DNA of 64,000 nucleotides from Oharaeibacter diazotrophicus (GTDB lineage Bacteria > Pseudomonadota > Alphaproteobacteria > Rhizobiales > Pleomorphomonadaceae). The stretch spans positions 62,001 through 126,000 of the forward strand of contig NZ_SNXY01000008.1 of assembly GCF_004362745.1 (NCBI RefSeq), in the 5' to 3' direction. How positions within the stretch are numbered: position 1 is the stretch's first letter; each line of letters begins with the position of its first letter. The notes beneath the pieces are model-generated. The model was not told where the DNA came from and made no database searches. It saw only the letters and a list, made by a program, of their open reading frames with translations. Of the stretch, positions 16,518 to 24,224 are shown one piece after another. The position numbers and the translations under genes were made by a program.

Positions 16518-18149
16518 CTATCTTAATACAACCATGTAAAAGCAGCGACGCACCCCCTCCACCGGGTACTGGAATGTGGGTGTGTTCGGCCGCTCTGTGA
16601 CCAGCTGACCGCGTTCGCGGAGCACCTTGGCAGCATCGGTCAGTTCACTCACGGTGAGACGAAGAGCTCGCCGTGCCGTTTCACCCCTGACGAGCGCCCA
16701 GAGGTTGCGCTTTTGTTCCAGGCGAATGAAATCGGCGCCCTCCGCCTCCTTCCAAGCTAACTCGGTCGAATAGTCGACAGGTCGGCGGTCCGGATCGGAA
16801 AGCCAGGTAATGAGCCGCTTTGCGTTGCGCTCGCCGATCTGCGCTCGGTCGGCGCTCTTCGCGAGAGCTGTAGACGCGCATCGGCCAACGGCCCGGAGCA
16901 GCCGTTCCTTTGCCCAAGGGACCGTACCCATGTCGATAGCCAAACGACCTGCAGCGTAGACATGCGCGAACGCATCAAGCGTTCGGTTCTGTACGCTGTT
17001 GAGACCAGCAAACTCATTCCGCAGCATAAACGCGGCCTTGTAGGTCTTTAGGCGCTCAGTGGCCTTAACGCGGTGCATTATCAGCAGGCGAACGAAGGCC
17101 TCCAATGCCGTGCCATGCTGTTGGGCGACGGCAGCCTCGACCTTTTTGACGAATAGCTTCGCCCACTCGGCCCGCGCCTCCACCGCTACGTCCTCGGGGA
17201 ACATGTCAACGATTCCAAAGAAACTGCTGTCCGCGGGCTTTACGAACACGTCAATCAACCGGACGGCTGATCCGGTCGTGCGGTGACGGGGCCGGTTCTG
17301 ATCCTCTTCCGTGGACAGGACGAGGGAGCGGAAGCGACGCGACGCTATGCCGTTTTTCGTCTCGTAGACTTTGCCACGCAGTTTAGGGGAACCGCTGGAC
17401 AGAACGTAGGACATGGTCTCCATAACCGCCGGGCGACTGGCGGCGGGAACGTCTTCCAGCGAGTCTAACGTGAAAGGCAGGTCGGAATTCGCCTGCGCCC
17501 TCTCCTCCAGTCCTGTAACTGTTGCGTTCCATTTTCCCGTGAAGGTCGAGCCGAATACAGACGCTGCGGCCAGCAGCGCGGTGGATTTTCCACTACTTGA
17601 TTTCCCGAAAAGATTAAATCCAAACCCACCTGCCTCAATGCCGAAGAGCTTGAGCGTCGGCGCGACGAACGTAGCCGAAATCAGGAACATCATCGCCGAC
17701 GAATGGCAGGCTGCAGCGGCAACGTTGTTCTTCCACTCCTCTAGCGTTCCAGCCTGCGTCAGTACGGGCGTGTCCAGTCCGGGCAACACCGGTACTCTCC
17801 TTCCCGAAGGAAGCTCGAGGTCCCCAAGCCGGAAAGAGGTCATGTCATCGGACCACCCGGTCGCAAGGATCGCGATGGTATTGGCACGCCCCTCCTCTGA
17901 AGCAGCGTAGGTGCGCAGGCTTTCTTCCATCGCGACGATATTGCTGGGTTCGCAGAACGCACCATCTGCCCCTTTGTCGAAGAGTTCGGCCCCCAGTTTA
18001 CGCGGGTTACGGAAATCGCCAAAGTTTACAAACGCAACGCCAGTCTCGCCTGACATTTTTGGATAACTGATCTCCACAATATGAGAGCCGCTCGGCAATA
18101 CGTAGATGCGCTGGAACGTTATATTTTCTTTGGATACATATACTGTCAT
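16518..18149 (-). CDS. DUF927-domain protein with P-loop
   Basis: A 543-aa protein. The ATG at 18149 is chosen because GGAG lies seven bases upstream; in-frame ATGs at 18161 and 18197 are weaker. The centre has a P-loop, FNLFGKSSSGKST (about 182-190), followed by LDSLEDVPAASRPAVMETMSYVLSSGSPKLR, characteristic of DUF927 proteins of phages, plasmids and integrative elements that resemble helicase/primase-associated ATPases. The C-terminal third is probably a separate helical domain with a winged-helix-like end (LTVSELTDAAKVLRERGQLV). DUF927 proteins usually serve replication of mobile DNA, so this may be the island's replication gene. No primase domain is attached. Confidence 0.8.
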   Translation of the reverse strand: MTVYVSKENITFQRIYVLPSGSHIVEISYPKMSGETGVAFVNFGDFRNPRKLGAELFDKGADGAFCEPSNIVAMEESLRTYAASEEGRANTIAILATGWSDDMTSFRLGDLELPSGRRVPVLPGLDTPVLTQAGTLEEWKNNVAAAACHSSAMMFLISATFVAPTLKLFGIEAGGFGFNLFGKSSSGKSTALLAAASVFGSTFTGKWNATVTGLEERAQANSDLPFTLDSLEDVPAASRPAVMETMSYVLSSGSPKLRGKVYETKNGIASRRFRSLVLSTEEDQNRPRHRTTGSAVRLIDVFVKPADSSFFGIVDMFPEDVAVEARAEWAKLFVKKVEAAVAQQHGTALEAFVRLLIMHRVKATERLKTYKAAFMLRNEFAGLNSVQNRTLDAFAHVYAAGRLAIDMGTVPWAKERLLRAVGRCASTALAKSADRAQIGERNAKRLITWLSDPDRRPVDYSTELAWKEAEGADFIRLEQKRNLWALVRGETARRALRLTVSELTDAAKVLRERGQLVTERPNTPTFQYPVEGVRRCFYMVVLR

Positions 18150-18639
18150 TTTAGTCTCCATCTTTTGCTGCGACCACATCATGCTCGCGCGTTTCACACG
18201 GAAGCGCTGCTTGCGCTCCCGCTCTTACTTTACAGGACGATAGAAATTAGAGATGTTGGGGGTAGCAATTGTCGGAATACGGGCGCGTTCAAATCGCCAC
18301 CGAGGTCTCTGAGCAAATATTCAATCGGTCTTCTACTCAAGTTACTCATGTGAATCGGCGTGGCACCCCGCTCCCGCTGGGCCGGGGCACCAAATCGCAA
18401 AGACGCGAGACAGATCAGTGACGTAACAATCTAATTGCTTTCCCTGCTCCTGCCGCCCCCCAACACACCGTAAGCAGCCAGAAGTCGCGTCCACCAAGTC
18501 TAAGGTCATACCACTTCCTGCCTAAAACAAACAGATATTGATACAGATTACAGAGGACACTATAGCCACTTCTAATTTCATTGTTCGGCTAATAAGCCGA
18601 TCCGTGTACTTGCCGTCGACCGGAGTGCGAATGCCTACT
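18150..18639. other. Intergenic region with promoter of the DUF927 gene
   Basis: About 490 bp with no supportable gene. It should contain the promoter of the DUF927 gene (minus strand) and includes a motif copy at 18226-18236. A GC-rich imperfect inverted repeat lies near 18360-18392. The rest is AT-richer and featureless. Confidence 0.5.
18226..18236 (-). promoter_or_regulatory. Shared island motif, copy 2 (CCTGTAAAGTA)
   Basis: Minus-strand copy with CTGTAAAG in place of TTGTAAAG, about 77 bp upstream of the DUF927 start at 18149. Confidence 0.4.
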
Positions 18640-19356
18640 TCATGATCTGCGCGTTGGTGCAGGCTTAATTGCATTTCCGAACCGTCGGAGGCCTTTAAGG
18701 ATCAAGACGTCTGACGGACGGAGCCCAATCTTGTAGATGAGGTTGCGCATGATCGTACGCTTACCGTCGTTGCACGCCTGTTTGATGGAGGTGCCGGTGA
18801 TCGACTTCATGGGGTCGCGCCAGTCCTTGAGGAGATAGACTCGCTCAAGGCTGCCGACGATGCCGCCCTTCGCTTCGTCGGGTCTCTGGAACAGGATGGC
18901 CCGTTTGCCAGGGGCGAAGCGTTTTAGGCTCTCCCTCACCACTTTCTTCTTCTCCGCGTCATCGGCCGCGATACGCAGGACGATGTGGAAATGCAGCGAC
19001 AGCCCGAGAGTGCGGTCGGCGTCCTGGCCCGGCCGGGGCCGGAAGACGATGTCGAGGAAGATGAAGGCGGCGACGTCGGCGAGGGCCGGTTTGTCGAACT
19101 GTCCAGAGATCGCGGACACGGCTCTGCTTACGAAGTTGTCGGGGATCTTGTCCGGTGCGTACCAGTATTTTTCGACCATCAGGTGGAGGTAGGACCAGCG
19201 CGCCAGTTCGGCCGAAGCCATGCGCTTGAAGAACGCGGTGACGGGAGCGAGGACGTTGCGGCGATCTTCTAGAGACCACGGGACAAGGGGCGGGTCTTCG
19301 GCGTCGTCGAAGGAGACAAATAGTTCGTCTAAAGGTCCATCGTCATGGCTGGGCAT
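18640..19356 (-). CDS. Unknown island protein (238 aa)
   Basis: A 238-aa soluble, mostly helical protein. The N-terminus is acidic (FVSFDDAEDPPLVPWS). The middle has FIFLDIVFRPRPGQDADRTLGLSLHFHIVLRIAADD; the C-terminus is basic (KQACNDGKRTIMRNLIYKIGLRPSDVLILKGLRRF) and could bind nucleic acid. AGGAG lies at ribosome-binding distance upstream of the ATG. I do not recognise a family. It has its own upstream gap with a motif copy 32 bp before the ATG, so it is probably transcribed alone but co-regulated with other island genes. Confidence 0.65.
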   Translation of the reverse strand: MPSHDDGPLDELFVSFDDAEDPPLVPWSLEDRRNVLAPVTAFFKRMASAELARWSYLHLMVEKYWYAPDKIPDNFVSRAVSAISGQFDKPALADVAAFIFLDIVFRPRPGQDADRTLGLSLHFHIVLRIAADDAEKKKVVRESLKRFAPGKRAILFQRPDEAKGGIVGSLERVYLLKDWRDPMKSITGTSIKQACNDGKRTIMRNLIYKIGLRPSDVLILKGLRRFGNAIKPAPTRRS

Positions 19357-19387
19357 GTGAGAGTGCTCCTATGCTGCGGCACACCCT

Positions 19388-19400
19388 CTCTTTACAAACC
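19388..19400 (-). promoter_or_regulatory. Shared island motif, copy 3 (GGTTTGTAAAGAG)
   Basis: Minus-strand copy 32-44 bp upstream of the ATG at 19356. The flanks resemble copy 4: CGAG precedes and a G/A-rich run follows. Confidence 0.45.
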
Positions 19401-19552
19401 TCGTCGAGGACGACTTGCCTGCCTTCACTCCGCAATGCGGGCGAACGCCCCGGGCACGGACGCTGACGACCGACAAGTGCTTTCCACATTGCGCAAGCAG
19501 GAATTTTCCAAATAGAATGGCGGGGAGCATGCTCCCCGCCGCCCTTTCTTAC

Positions 19553-20473
19553 TCACTTCGTTTTTGCCCCTGAAGGGATGAATGCTTGATAGCCCAATAT
19601 AGCCTTGTCAGTCGTTGGCCGGAAACCGAGAGCTTGGACCTTCCCGTCCTTTCCACGTTTGACGAGAATTGAAACCAACTCTTCATCGGCTTCGATTTTA
19701 AAGAGCGCCTCCGGTACTAATATCGCAGAGTTTTCCAGTTCGGCTCGATGAGCGCGTCGCTCATCGAATGCTCGCCGCGCCGCCGGGCTTCTCAGCCTCG
19801 CTGAGGCGATTGACGCACATTTGACTGTCCCGCCACCATTCTCCACGATCTCGGCGAGAGTCTGTTCGTCGTCAGCGTCACGCCAGCTTTCGTCAACGTA
19901 CCGCAGAACCAAGGCGTAACGACTAATGTTCGAACTGCTCTCGGACATGAAAACCAGCTTAACGGTCCTAAGAAATTCGTTACGCTTTGTTGCCGCCGTG
20001 TTCGGTATTCTGTCGTCCTTGTATAGGCTTTCCGCCAATTTGGGGTACTTACGCAAGTGTAGGTGGAGGAACCAAGCCGCTTCGAGCGCTTCAATCAACT
20101 TTCGCTCGCGCGTCGCTGTCTGGGCCGCGACGTAATTTGCAGCTGCGCGAGCATTATTAATGAGCGAAGCCGCTTCTATCTCGGGGGACGATACTAATGA
20201 CCTGGCTGCCTCATTTCTACCGAGCCCTACTATATGTCTCGGTTGATGAATTGGAGGCCGGCTATGGCCAGTGGGTTGGACGGCCGACGGCGCCCTGTTT
20301 CGTTCGAGCTCGATAGGTTTCGCTGGTGGACCAGGCATCTCGAAAAAATCGTCGAAATCAGCCTCTCCGAAGTCCACTCCGTCGGGATCATCGTCGCTTG
20401 AGGTTTGCCCATTTGGGACAACTGGGGTTCTCGCAGTTGTCGGGAGGGGTGGCCGTTGCGTGGTTTGCTTCAT
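19553..20473 (-). CDS. Unknown island protein (306 aa)
   Basis: A 306-aa protein. Residues 1-90 are low-complexity, Pro-rich and acidic (SSDDDPDGVDFGEADFDDFFEMPGPP), likely disordered. Residues about 95-250 are helical and coiled-coil-like (AASLINNARAAANYVAAQTATRERKLIEALEAAW). The C-terminus is beta-rich and basic (ELVSILVKRGKDGKVQALGFRP). No catalytic motif is recognised. Acidic tail plus helical core would suit a scaffold or DNA-mimic/regulatory role, but this is speculation. A GGAG lies nine bases upstream of the ATG, and a motif copy ends about 26 bp upstream. Confidence 0.65.
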   Translation of the reverse strand: MKQTTQRPPLPTTARTPVVPNGQTSSDDDPDGVDFGEADFDDFFEMPGPPAKPIELERNRAPSAVQPTGHSRPPIHQPRHIVGLGRNEAARSLVSSPEIEAASLINNARAAANYVAAQTATRERKLIEALEAAWFLHLHLRKYPKLAESLYKDDRIPNTAATKRNEFLRTVKLVFMSESSSNISRYALVLRYVDESWRDADDEQTLAEIVENGGGTVKCASIASARLRSPAARRAFDERRAHRAELENSAILVPEALFKIEADEELVSILVKRGKDGKVQALGFRPTTDKAILGYQAFIPSGAKTK

Positions 20474-20498
20474 AGTATGGGGCTCCGCATGTATGCAC

Positions 20499-20514
20499 CT
20501 CCACTTTACAACTC
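20499..20514 (-). promoter_or_regulatory. Shared island motif, copy 4 (CGAGTTGTAAAGTGGA)
   Basis: Minus-strand copy just upstream of the ATG at 20473, followed by GG. It shares CGAG, TTGTAAAG and a G/A-rich tail with copy 3. Confidence 0.45.
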
Positions 20515-20609
20515 GGTTCCATAGCGAGAATGGGGTTCGTGTGAACGACGATCACAAGTCATGGGGTGCGTAAGCAGTTTCCGCACCGCCCGACAACTGG
20601 GGAACTAAT

Positions 20610-21305
20610 TCAGCCGCCAATGGCCAGCGTGAAGTCCTCGCCGGCTGGCGACCAGCGTCGGCCACGGGCATAAGCGGTCATATAGAACAGAAAGTCGCCG
20701 ATCCGTCGCCGCGCCAAGTTCGGGCGGTCTGCCCCCAGACGCTTGGATCTGCCGGCCCACGCCACCGTCACGATGAGTGAGAACTCGCAGTGGGGCAGGT
20801 TCTCGCCCGCGAGATCGATTTCGGACGGCGAATACAGTTCCTGTTCCTCGATCTCCCGCAAACTGGTGTCGACGGCGGGATGTGTATGGAAATCCCCCAC
20901 GACCGTCGGGAGTCCCGCTGCCTCGGCGATGTCGGCGAGTAGAGACGCGCTGATATCGGATTGGACGAGTCCGTCATCCGACCGGATGGCGGACGTTGTG
21001 ATAGCGCGCCCGACGTGGAATTCGGTGACGCCGGCGGTGCGCTCGATTTGGCCAAACAGCGCCCCGCCAGTCTCGTGTCCGGTCTCAGAAAAGACGAGGG
21101 ACGGGGGCAACTTCGCGCGCCGGATCGCCGTCGTTCCTCGCTCCTTGTTCCAAGCCTCCAAGAGCCGGTAGCTCTCGCGCGTCAGGTCGGGCGCTGCAAT
21201 AGCAGCTTCTGCCGCCGCCATGGCCATGTGGTGGAAGGCGTCGGCGGAAACAGAGACGCGAACGCGCGCGGCGGCGCGCCGCCCATGTCGGATGGGAAGC
21301 GGCAT
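20610..21305 (-). CDS. JAMM/MPN-family metalloprotease-like protein (first of a pair)
   Basis: A 231-aa protein with a JAMM-type zinc site: ETGGALFG (Glu78), FHTHP (His140, His142) and SPSEIDL (Ser161, Asp164). The His-to-Ser spacing (19) is about ten longer than the canonical HxHPx7SxxD, with an acidic insertion TSLREIEEQELY. A 60-70-residue N-terminal region precedes the fold. JAMM enzymes cleave isopeptide or peptide bonds, often of ubiquitin-like proteins, or act in bacterial defence operons. No ubiquitin-like protein, E1 or E2 is seen nearby. It starts 42 bp after the second paralogue's stop and is probably co-transcribed. Zinc protease activity is inferred from motifs only. Confidence 0.75.
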   Translation of the reverse strand: MPLPIRHGRRAAARVRVSVSADAFHHMAMAAAEAAIAAPDLTRESYRLLEAWNKERGTTAIRRAKLPPSLVFSETGHETGGALFGQIERTAGVTEFHVGRAITTSAIRSDDGLVQSDISASLLADIAEAAGLPTVVGDFHTHPAVDTSLREIEEQELYSPSEIDLAGENLPHCEFSLIVTVAWAGRSKRLGADRPNLARRRIGDFLFYMTAYARGRRWSPAGEDFTLAIGG

Positions 21306-21347
21306 CGGTTTCGTCCTTTCAGAAATTGGCAGTTTGGGCGGATGCCC

Positions 21348-22085
21348 TCAGTCGTTCCGGGCGAAGAGCGCGTCGAACGAATTCGGGTTCTCGGCGGGGT
21401 CGCGGAAGTTGACGGGCACGTCGACGTCAAGGTTGAGAACCGCGTTCGCGCCCGAGTAGGCGCATATCCAGATTTCGAAATCGGCGACTCGGAATTGGGT
21501 CCACGCGCACGGGCGGACAGCGGGGATAGGCGATTGAGCGCCGACACGAGTAACGGTGGCGATGAGGCCAACGCGGTTTCCGATGAAAATCGGCCCCCCG
21601 TGGAGGTCTCCGGGACTTGGCCGAAAGAGGCCGTGCCCCTCGATGTTAGCGATGCTCGAATTGGCGAGCGCGTGGGAATGGAACCCGCCGACGATGGCCC
21701 AAGGCACGGCGAACGCCCACGTGAGGTCGGACAGCAGTTCCGGCGACCGCCCGCTGTGGGCCACGGAATCGTCGGTGCGCTGTGCGAGCACCGGATACAT
21801 GCGGTCGACCGAAATCGCCACGTGGTCGGCGCCTTCGACCGCGCTGCCGACCAGAATTCCGGTGGTCTCCAGACCCGTTCGGCTGAAAATCAAGGACGGC
21901 GGCAGCGGACTGTCGACGACGCGTTTTCGTTTTCGGGCTCTGTCCCAGACGGTGAACCGAGCGAGGCTGTCGTCGAGGAATTCCGGGGGTGCAACGACCG
22001 CATCTATGGCGGCGAATACCATGTCGAAGAGCGCGCTGCGGCTGACGCGCACGGCGAGGCGCCGCCACGGGTTGGTGGGGTGCAT
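21348..22085 (-). CDS. JAMM/MPN-family metalloprotease-like protein (second of a pair)
   Basis: A 245-aa paralogue of the downstream gene: PPSLIFSRTGLETTGILVG (Glu73), GGFHSHA (His136, His138) and RPSPGDL (Ser157, Asp160). The spacing between HxH and SxxD is the same extended 19 residues as in its partner, so both come from one duplication of an unusual JAMM variant. The residue after HSH is Ala instead of Pro. All predicted zinc ligands are kept in both copies. It is the first gene of the two-gene operon; the region 22086-22422 holds its promoter. Substrate unknown. Confidence 0.72.
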   Translation of the reverse strand: MHPTNPWRRLAVRVSRSALFDMVFAAIDAVVAPPEFLDDSLARFTVWDRARKRKRVVDSPLPPSLIFSRTGLETTGILVGSAVEGADHVAISVDRMYPVLAQRTDDSVAHSGRSPELLSDLTWAFAVPWAIVGGFHSHALANSSIANIEGHGLFRPSPGDLHGGPIFIGNRVGLIATVTRVGAQSPIPAVRPCAWTQFRVADFEIWICAYSGANAVLNLDVDVPVNFRDPAENPNSFDALFARND

Positions 22086-22385
22086 GGAATTCCTATTGGG
22101 GATGAGGTTATGGGTGCGGACCTAAAGCCGCACTAGGACGATACCACAACTCAAAGAAATTAATAACGGGAATTCATGTGGTTAGAAGGGGCGCGGGCCA
22201 ATTTCGTTCGCGACGTCGCGTGTTAAAGTGCCCCACGGGCCTTCCTGCGAAGTTGGCGATCTGGCGGACCGCCTTGTTATCGGCGGCTGGCGTGGTGCCG
22301 GTATTCGGACCTACGAAAAAAGCGGAGTTGCCCTGTAGTTCGGACGGCTCGCGCGATCTGGGCGAACCGATTAGTCATTTTCTAT

Positions 22386-22402
22386 GACTTGTAAAGAAAA
22401 GG
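22386..22402 (+). promoter_or_regulatory. Shared island motif, copy 5 (GACTTGTAAAGAAAAGG)
   Basis: Plus-strand copy 21-37 bp upstream of the AlpA-like gene start at 22423. It keeps TTGTAAAG followed by a purine run ending GG. Confidence 0.45.
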
Positions 22403-22422
22403 CAGACTAATGGAGGTCTGTC

Positions 22423-22638
22423 ATGGAAGATGAAACAATGCTCCCCCCTCAAGTTGCCTCGTATCTAAAGATAAAAACTCAAACCTTGGCAAAATGGCGA
22501 CTCATTGGATATGGACCCGTCTACTTCAATGCTGGCCGTAGCATCCGCTACAGGCGATCTGCCGTCGACGAATGGATCAAAAATCAACAAATTTCGAATA
22601 CAAGTATGAATCCCATCAGGCGGCAAGGAAGGCCCTAA
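22423..22638 (+). CDS. AlpA/excisionase-like HTH protein
   Basis: A 71-aa DNA-binding protein with a MerR/AlpA-type helix-turn-helix: LPPQVASYLKIKTQTLAKWRLIGYGP then YFNAGRSIRYRRSAVDEWIKNQQ. The ATG at 22423 is preceded by GGAGG at ideal distance. Such proteins next to tyrosine integrases are typically excisionases or regulators of integrase expression. It is encoded convergently with the integrase; the two stops are 73 bp apart. It is the best candidate in the island to bind the repeated TTGTAAAG sites or the att region, but neither is shown. Confidence 0.8.
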   Translation: MEDETMLPPQVASYLKIKTQTLAKWRLIGYGPVYFNAGRSIRYRRSAVDEWIKNQQISNTSMNPIRRQGRP

Positions 22639-22711
22639 ATCTATGTAGGACGTGGCGCGTTTGGGACTCGACACGTGGAACAATCTCGAAAGAACCAGAT
22701 CGGCTCGAACT

Positions 22712-23944
22712 TCATTGTTCGGGCCGACTTAGCTTCGACCGCTCGCCTTTCATCATTGCCGCGACGAAAGATTTTGCCGTACGATCCGCGACACCACGCG
22801 CCGGATCTTCATCCAGATGAGCGTACTTTTGAGTTGTTTGGACCTGTCGATGACCAAGAGCGCGTCCCAAGATATAGATATTCTCTCGGTTACGCATGGC
22901 AAGTGACGCGAAAGAGTGACGCAGATCGTGGAGGCGGACATCTCTCAGACCCGCGACAAATCGAATTCTCTGCCATGCGTCTTGAATGGCCACAAAATAA
23001 CCGCCCGGTCTGTCGCCAGCAAAAACGAAGGGATTTCCCTCCACTCTGGGCATAGACCTGATAACTTCGATGGCCTCTTCCGGCAGATTTAGATTTTTCG
23101 CGCCGGTTTTTGAATCTGGTAGCCGCGCTATCCGTTCATCGAATCGAATCCACGCCCATTGCAGCTTCTGGACTTCAGAAAGCCGCGCGCCAGTCAGCAA
23201 CAAAACCCGTACTATTCCTACAGCACGAGCGTCCTCCGGCGCCCGCCTTTGAAAGGGAAAGTCTGTACCATCGATTGATTTCGGATAACCGCCTAACGCC
23301 GTTTCGAGCGCTTGCCCAAGCCTCATCAATTCACTTTCAGACAAATAGCGCTCCCGGCTCTGCTCACGATACTTCTCAATACCTACGCAGGGATTACTTC
23401 CCTGAGGCAGAACCCCCCACTTAGCCGCTATAGTGAACATGTGAGACAGTAGAGCAAAGCATCGATTGGCATTCACAGGATTTGTTTTTCGACTGGACAT
23501 AAACTCCGCTAATGCCCCTGCCTTAATCGCGTCCATCCGCAACGGTCCAAATGCAGGAATAATGTGAAGACGGAGGTTTCTCTTCTCCTCTTCTACTGTT
23601 CGCGGACCTTTGTGCAGAGCGGAGTAACTGCTTATATAGCGCTCAGCGAATGCTTCCAGCGTCGGGACTGACCTTCTCTCGTCCCTTAGTGCCGCCGGAT
23701 CGCGACCGGCTGCAACTTCACCGAGAAGCGCTTTCGCACGTTGGCGGGCGGTCTCCGGCGTCCACGGGGAACCGTGAGAACCAATGGTTATGAAGCGTTG
23801 CCGGCCATCAGACCGGTACTTGAGCACATAGGTCGCATCGCGCTTCTGCCTCCGAACACCGAACCCTCTGGTCTCGGAGTCCCAAAGGCAGCCGCCCGGT
23901 TCAAGCGCATCAACCTTGGCCTTTGTGATCTTTCCTGAAGCCAT
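22712..23944 (-). CDS. int: Tyrosine recombinase/integrase of a tRNA-targeting island
   Basis: A 410-aa integrase started at the ATG at 23944 (GGAG upstream); an ATG-like start at 23965 is possible. The N-terminus (KVDALEPGGCLWDSETRGFGVRR, YRSDGRQRFITIGSHG) is the DUF4102/P4-integrase arm-binding domain. The catalytic domain shows LLLTGARLSEV (Arg), LHDLRHSFAS (His-x-x-Arg) and LGHRQVQTTQKYAHL (His and nucleophile Tyr), so all catalytic residues are present. Its start lies 130 bp from the tRNA-Arg 3' fragment at 24075, the expected site of action. Lower GC and AT-rich flanks agree with acquired DNA. The enzyme looks intact, so the island may still be mobile. Confidence 0.93.
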   Translation of the reverse strand: MASGKITKAKVDALEPGGCLWDSETRGFGVRRQKRDATYVLKYRSDGRQRFITIGSHGSPWTPETARQRAKALLGEVAAGRDPAALRDERRSVPTLEAFAERYISSYSALHKGPRTVEEEKRNLRLHIIPAFGPLRMDAIKAGALAEFMSSRKTNPVNANRCFALLSHMFTIAAKWGVLPQGSNPCVGIEKYREQSRERYLSESELMRLGQALETALGGYPKSIDGTDFPFQRRAPEDARAVGIVRVLLLTGARLSEVQKLQWAWIRFDERIARLPDSKTGAKNLNLPEEAIEVIRSMPRVEGNPFVFAGDRPGGYFVAIQDAWQRIRFVAGLRDVRLHDLRHSFASLAMRNRENIYILGRALGHRQVQTTQKYAHLDEDPARGVADRTAKSFVAAMMKGERSKLSRPEQ

Positions 23945-24074
23945 GCCCGTGCTCCTAGCTACCATCTAGCTACCACGAGGCATCAAGTCCGGCAAGTTCG
24001 GATCAATCAGCGTCTCTTCTAATGACATGATATATAAACGAAAATCAACCGTCATCCATCACCAGCAATCTCAA

Positions 24075-24128
24075 AGCACCAGACTACGAATCTGGGGGTC
24101 AGGAGTTCGAATCTCTTCGGGCGCGCCA
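24075..24128 (+). repeat. Island attachment site: 3' half of tRNA-Arg(ACG)
   Basis: The sequence contains an anticodon arm (CCAGA / CTACGAA / TCTGG, anticodon ACG), a T arm (AGGAG / TTCGAAT / CTCTT), an acceptor 3' strand CGGGCGC with discriminator G, and CCA (24126-24128). The 5' half of the tRNA (acceptor 5' strand and D arm) is missing: upstream of 24075 the sequence is unrelated AT-rich DNA. This is the classic product of integrase-mediated insertion into the 3' end of a tRNA gene. The intact tRNA-Arg gene should flank the other island end, left of this window. It is not itself a functional tRNA gene. Confidence 0.88.
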
Positions 24129-24224
24129 GTCTTTTCAGTTTTCATGCTGTAATAATGCCGATTTCGGCAGAGTATTAGTCTGATCCTTCATATTTTACCC
24201 ACTTCATCTAAGGCACCAGCAAAA

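Noticed and set aside
20610-22085. A type II CBASS Cap3 or ubiquitin-like conjugation operon
   Set aside because: JAMM genes are present, but no cyclase, E1/E2 or ubiquitin-like gene is next to them.
24075-24128. A complete tRNA-Arg gene
   Set aside because: The acceptor 5' strand and D arm are missing; the upstream sequence cannot pair with CGGGCGC.
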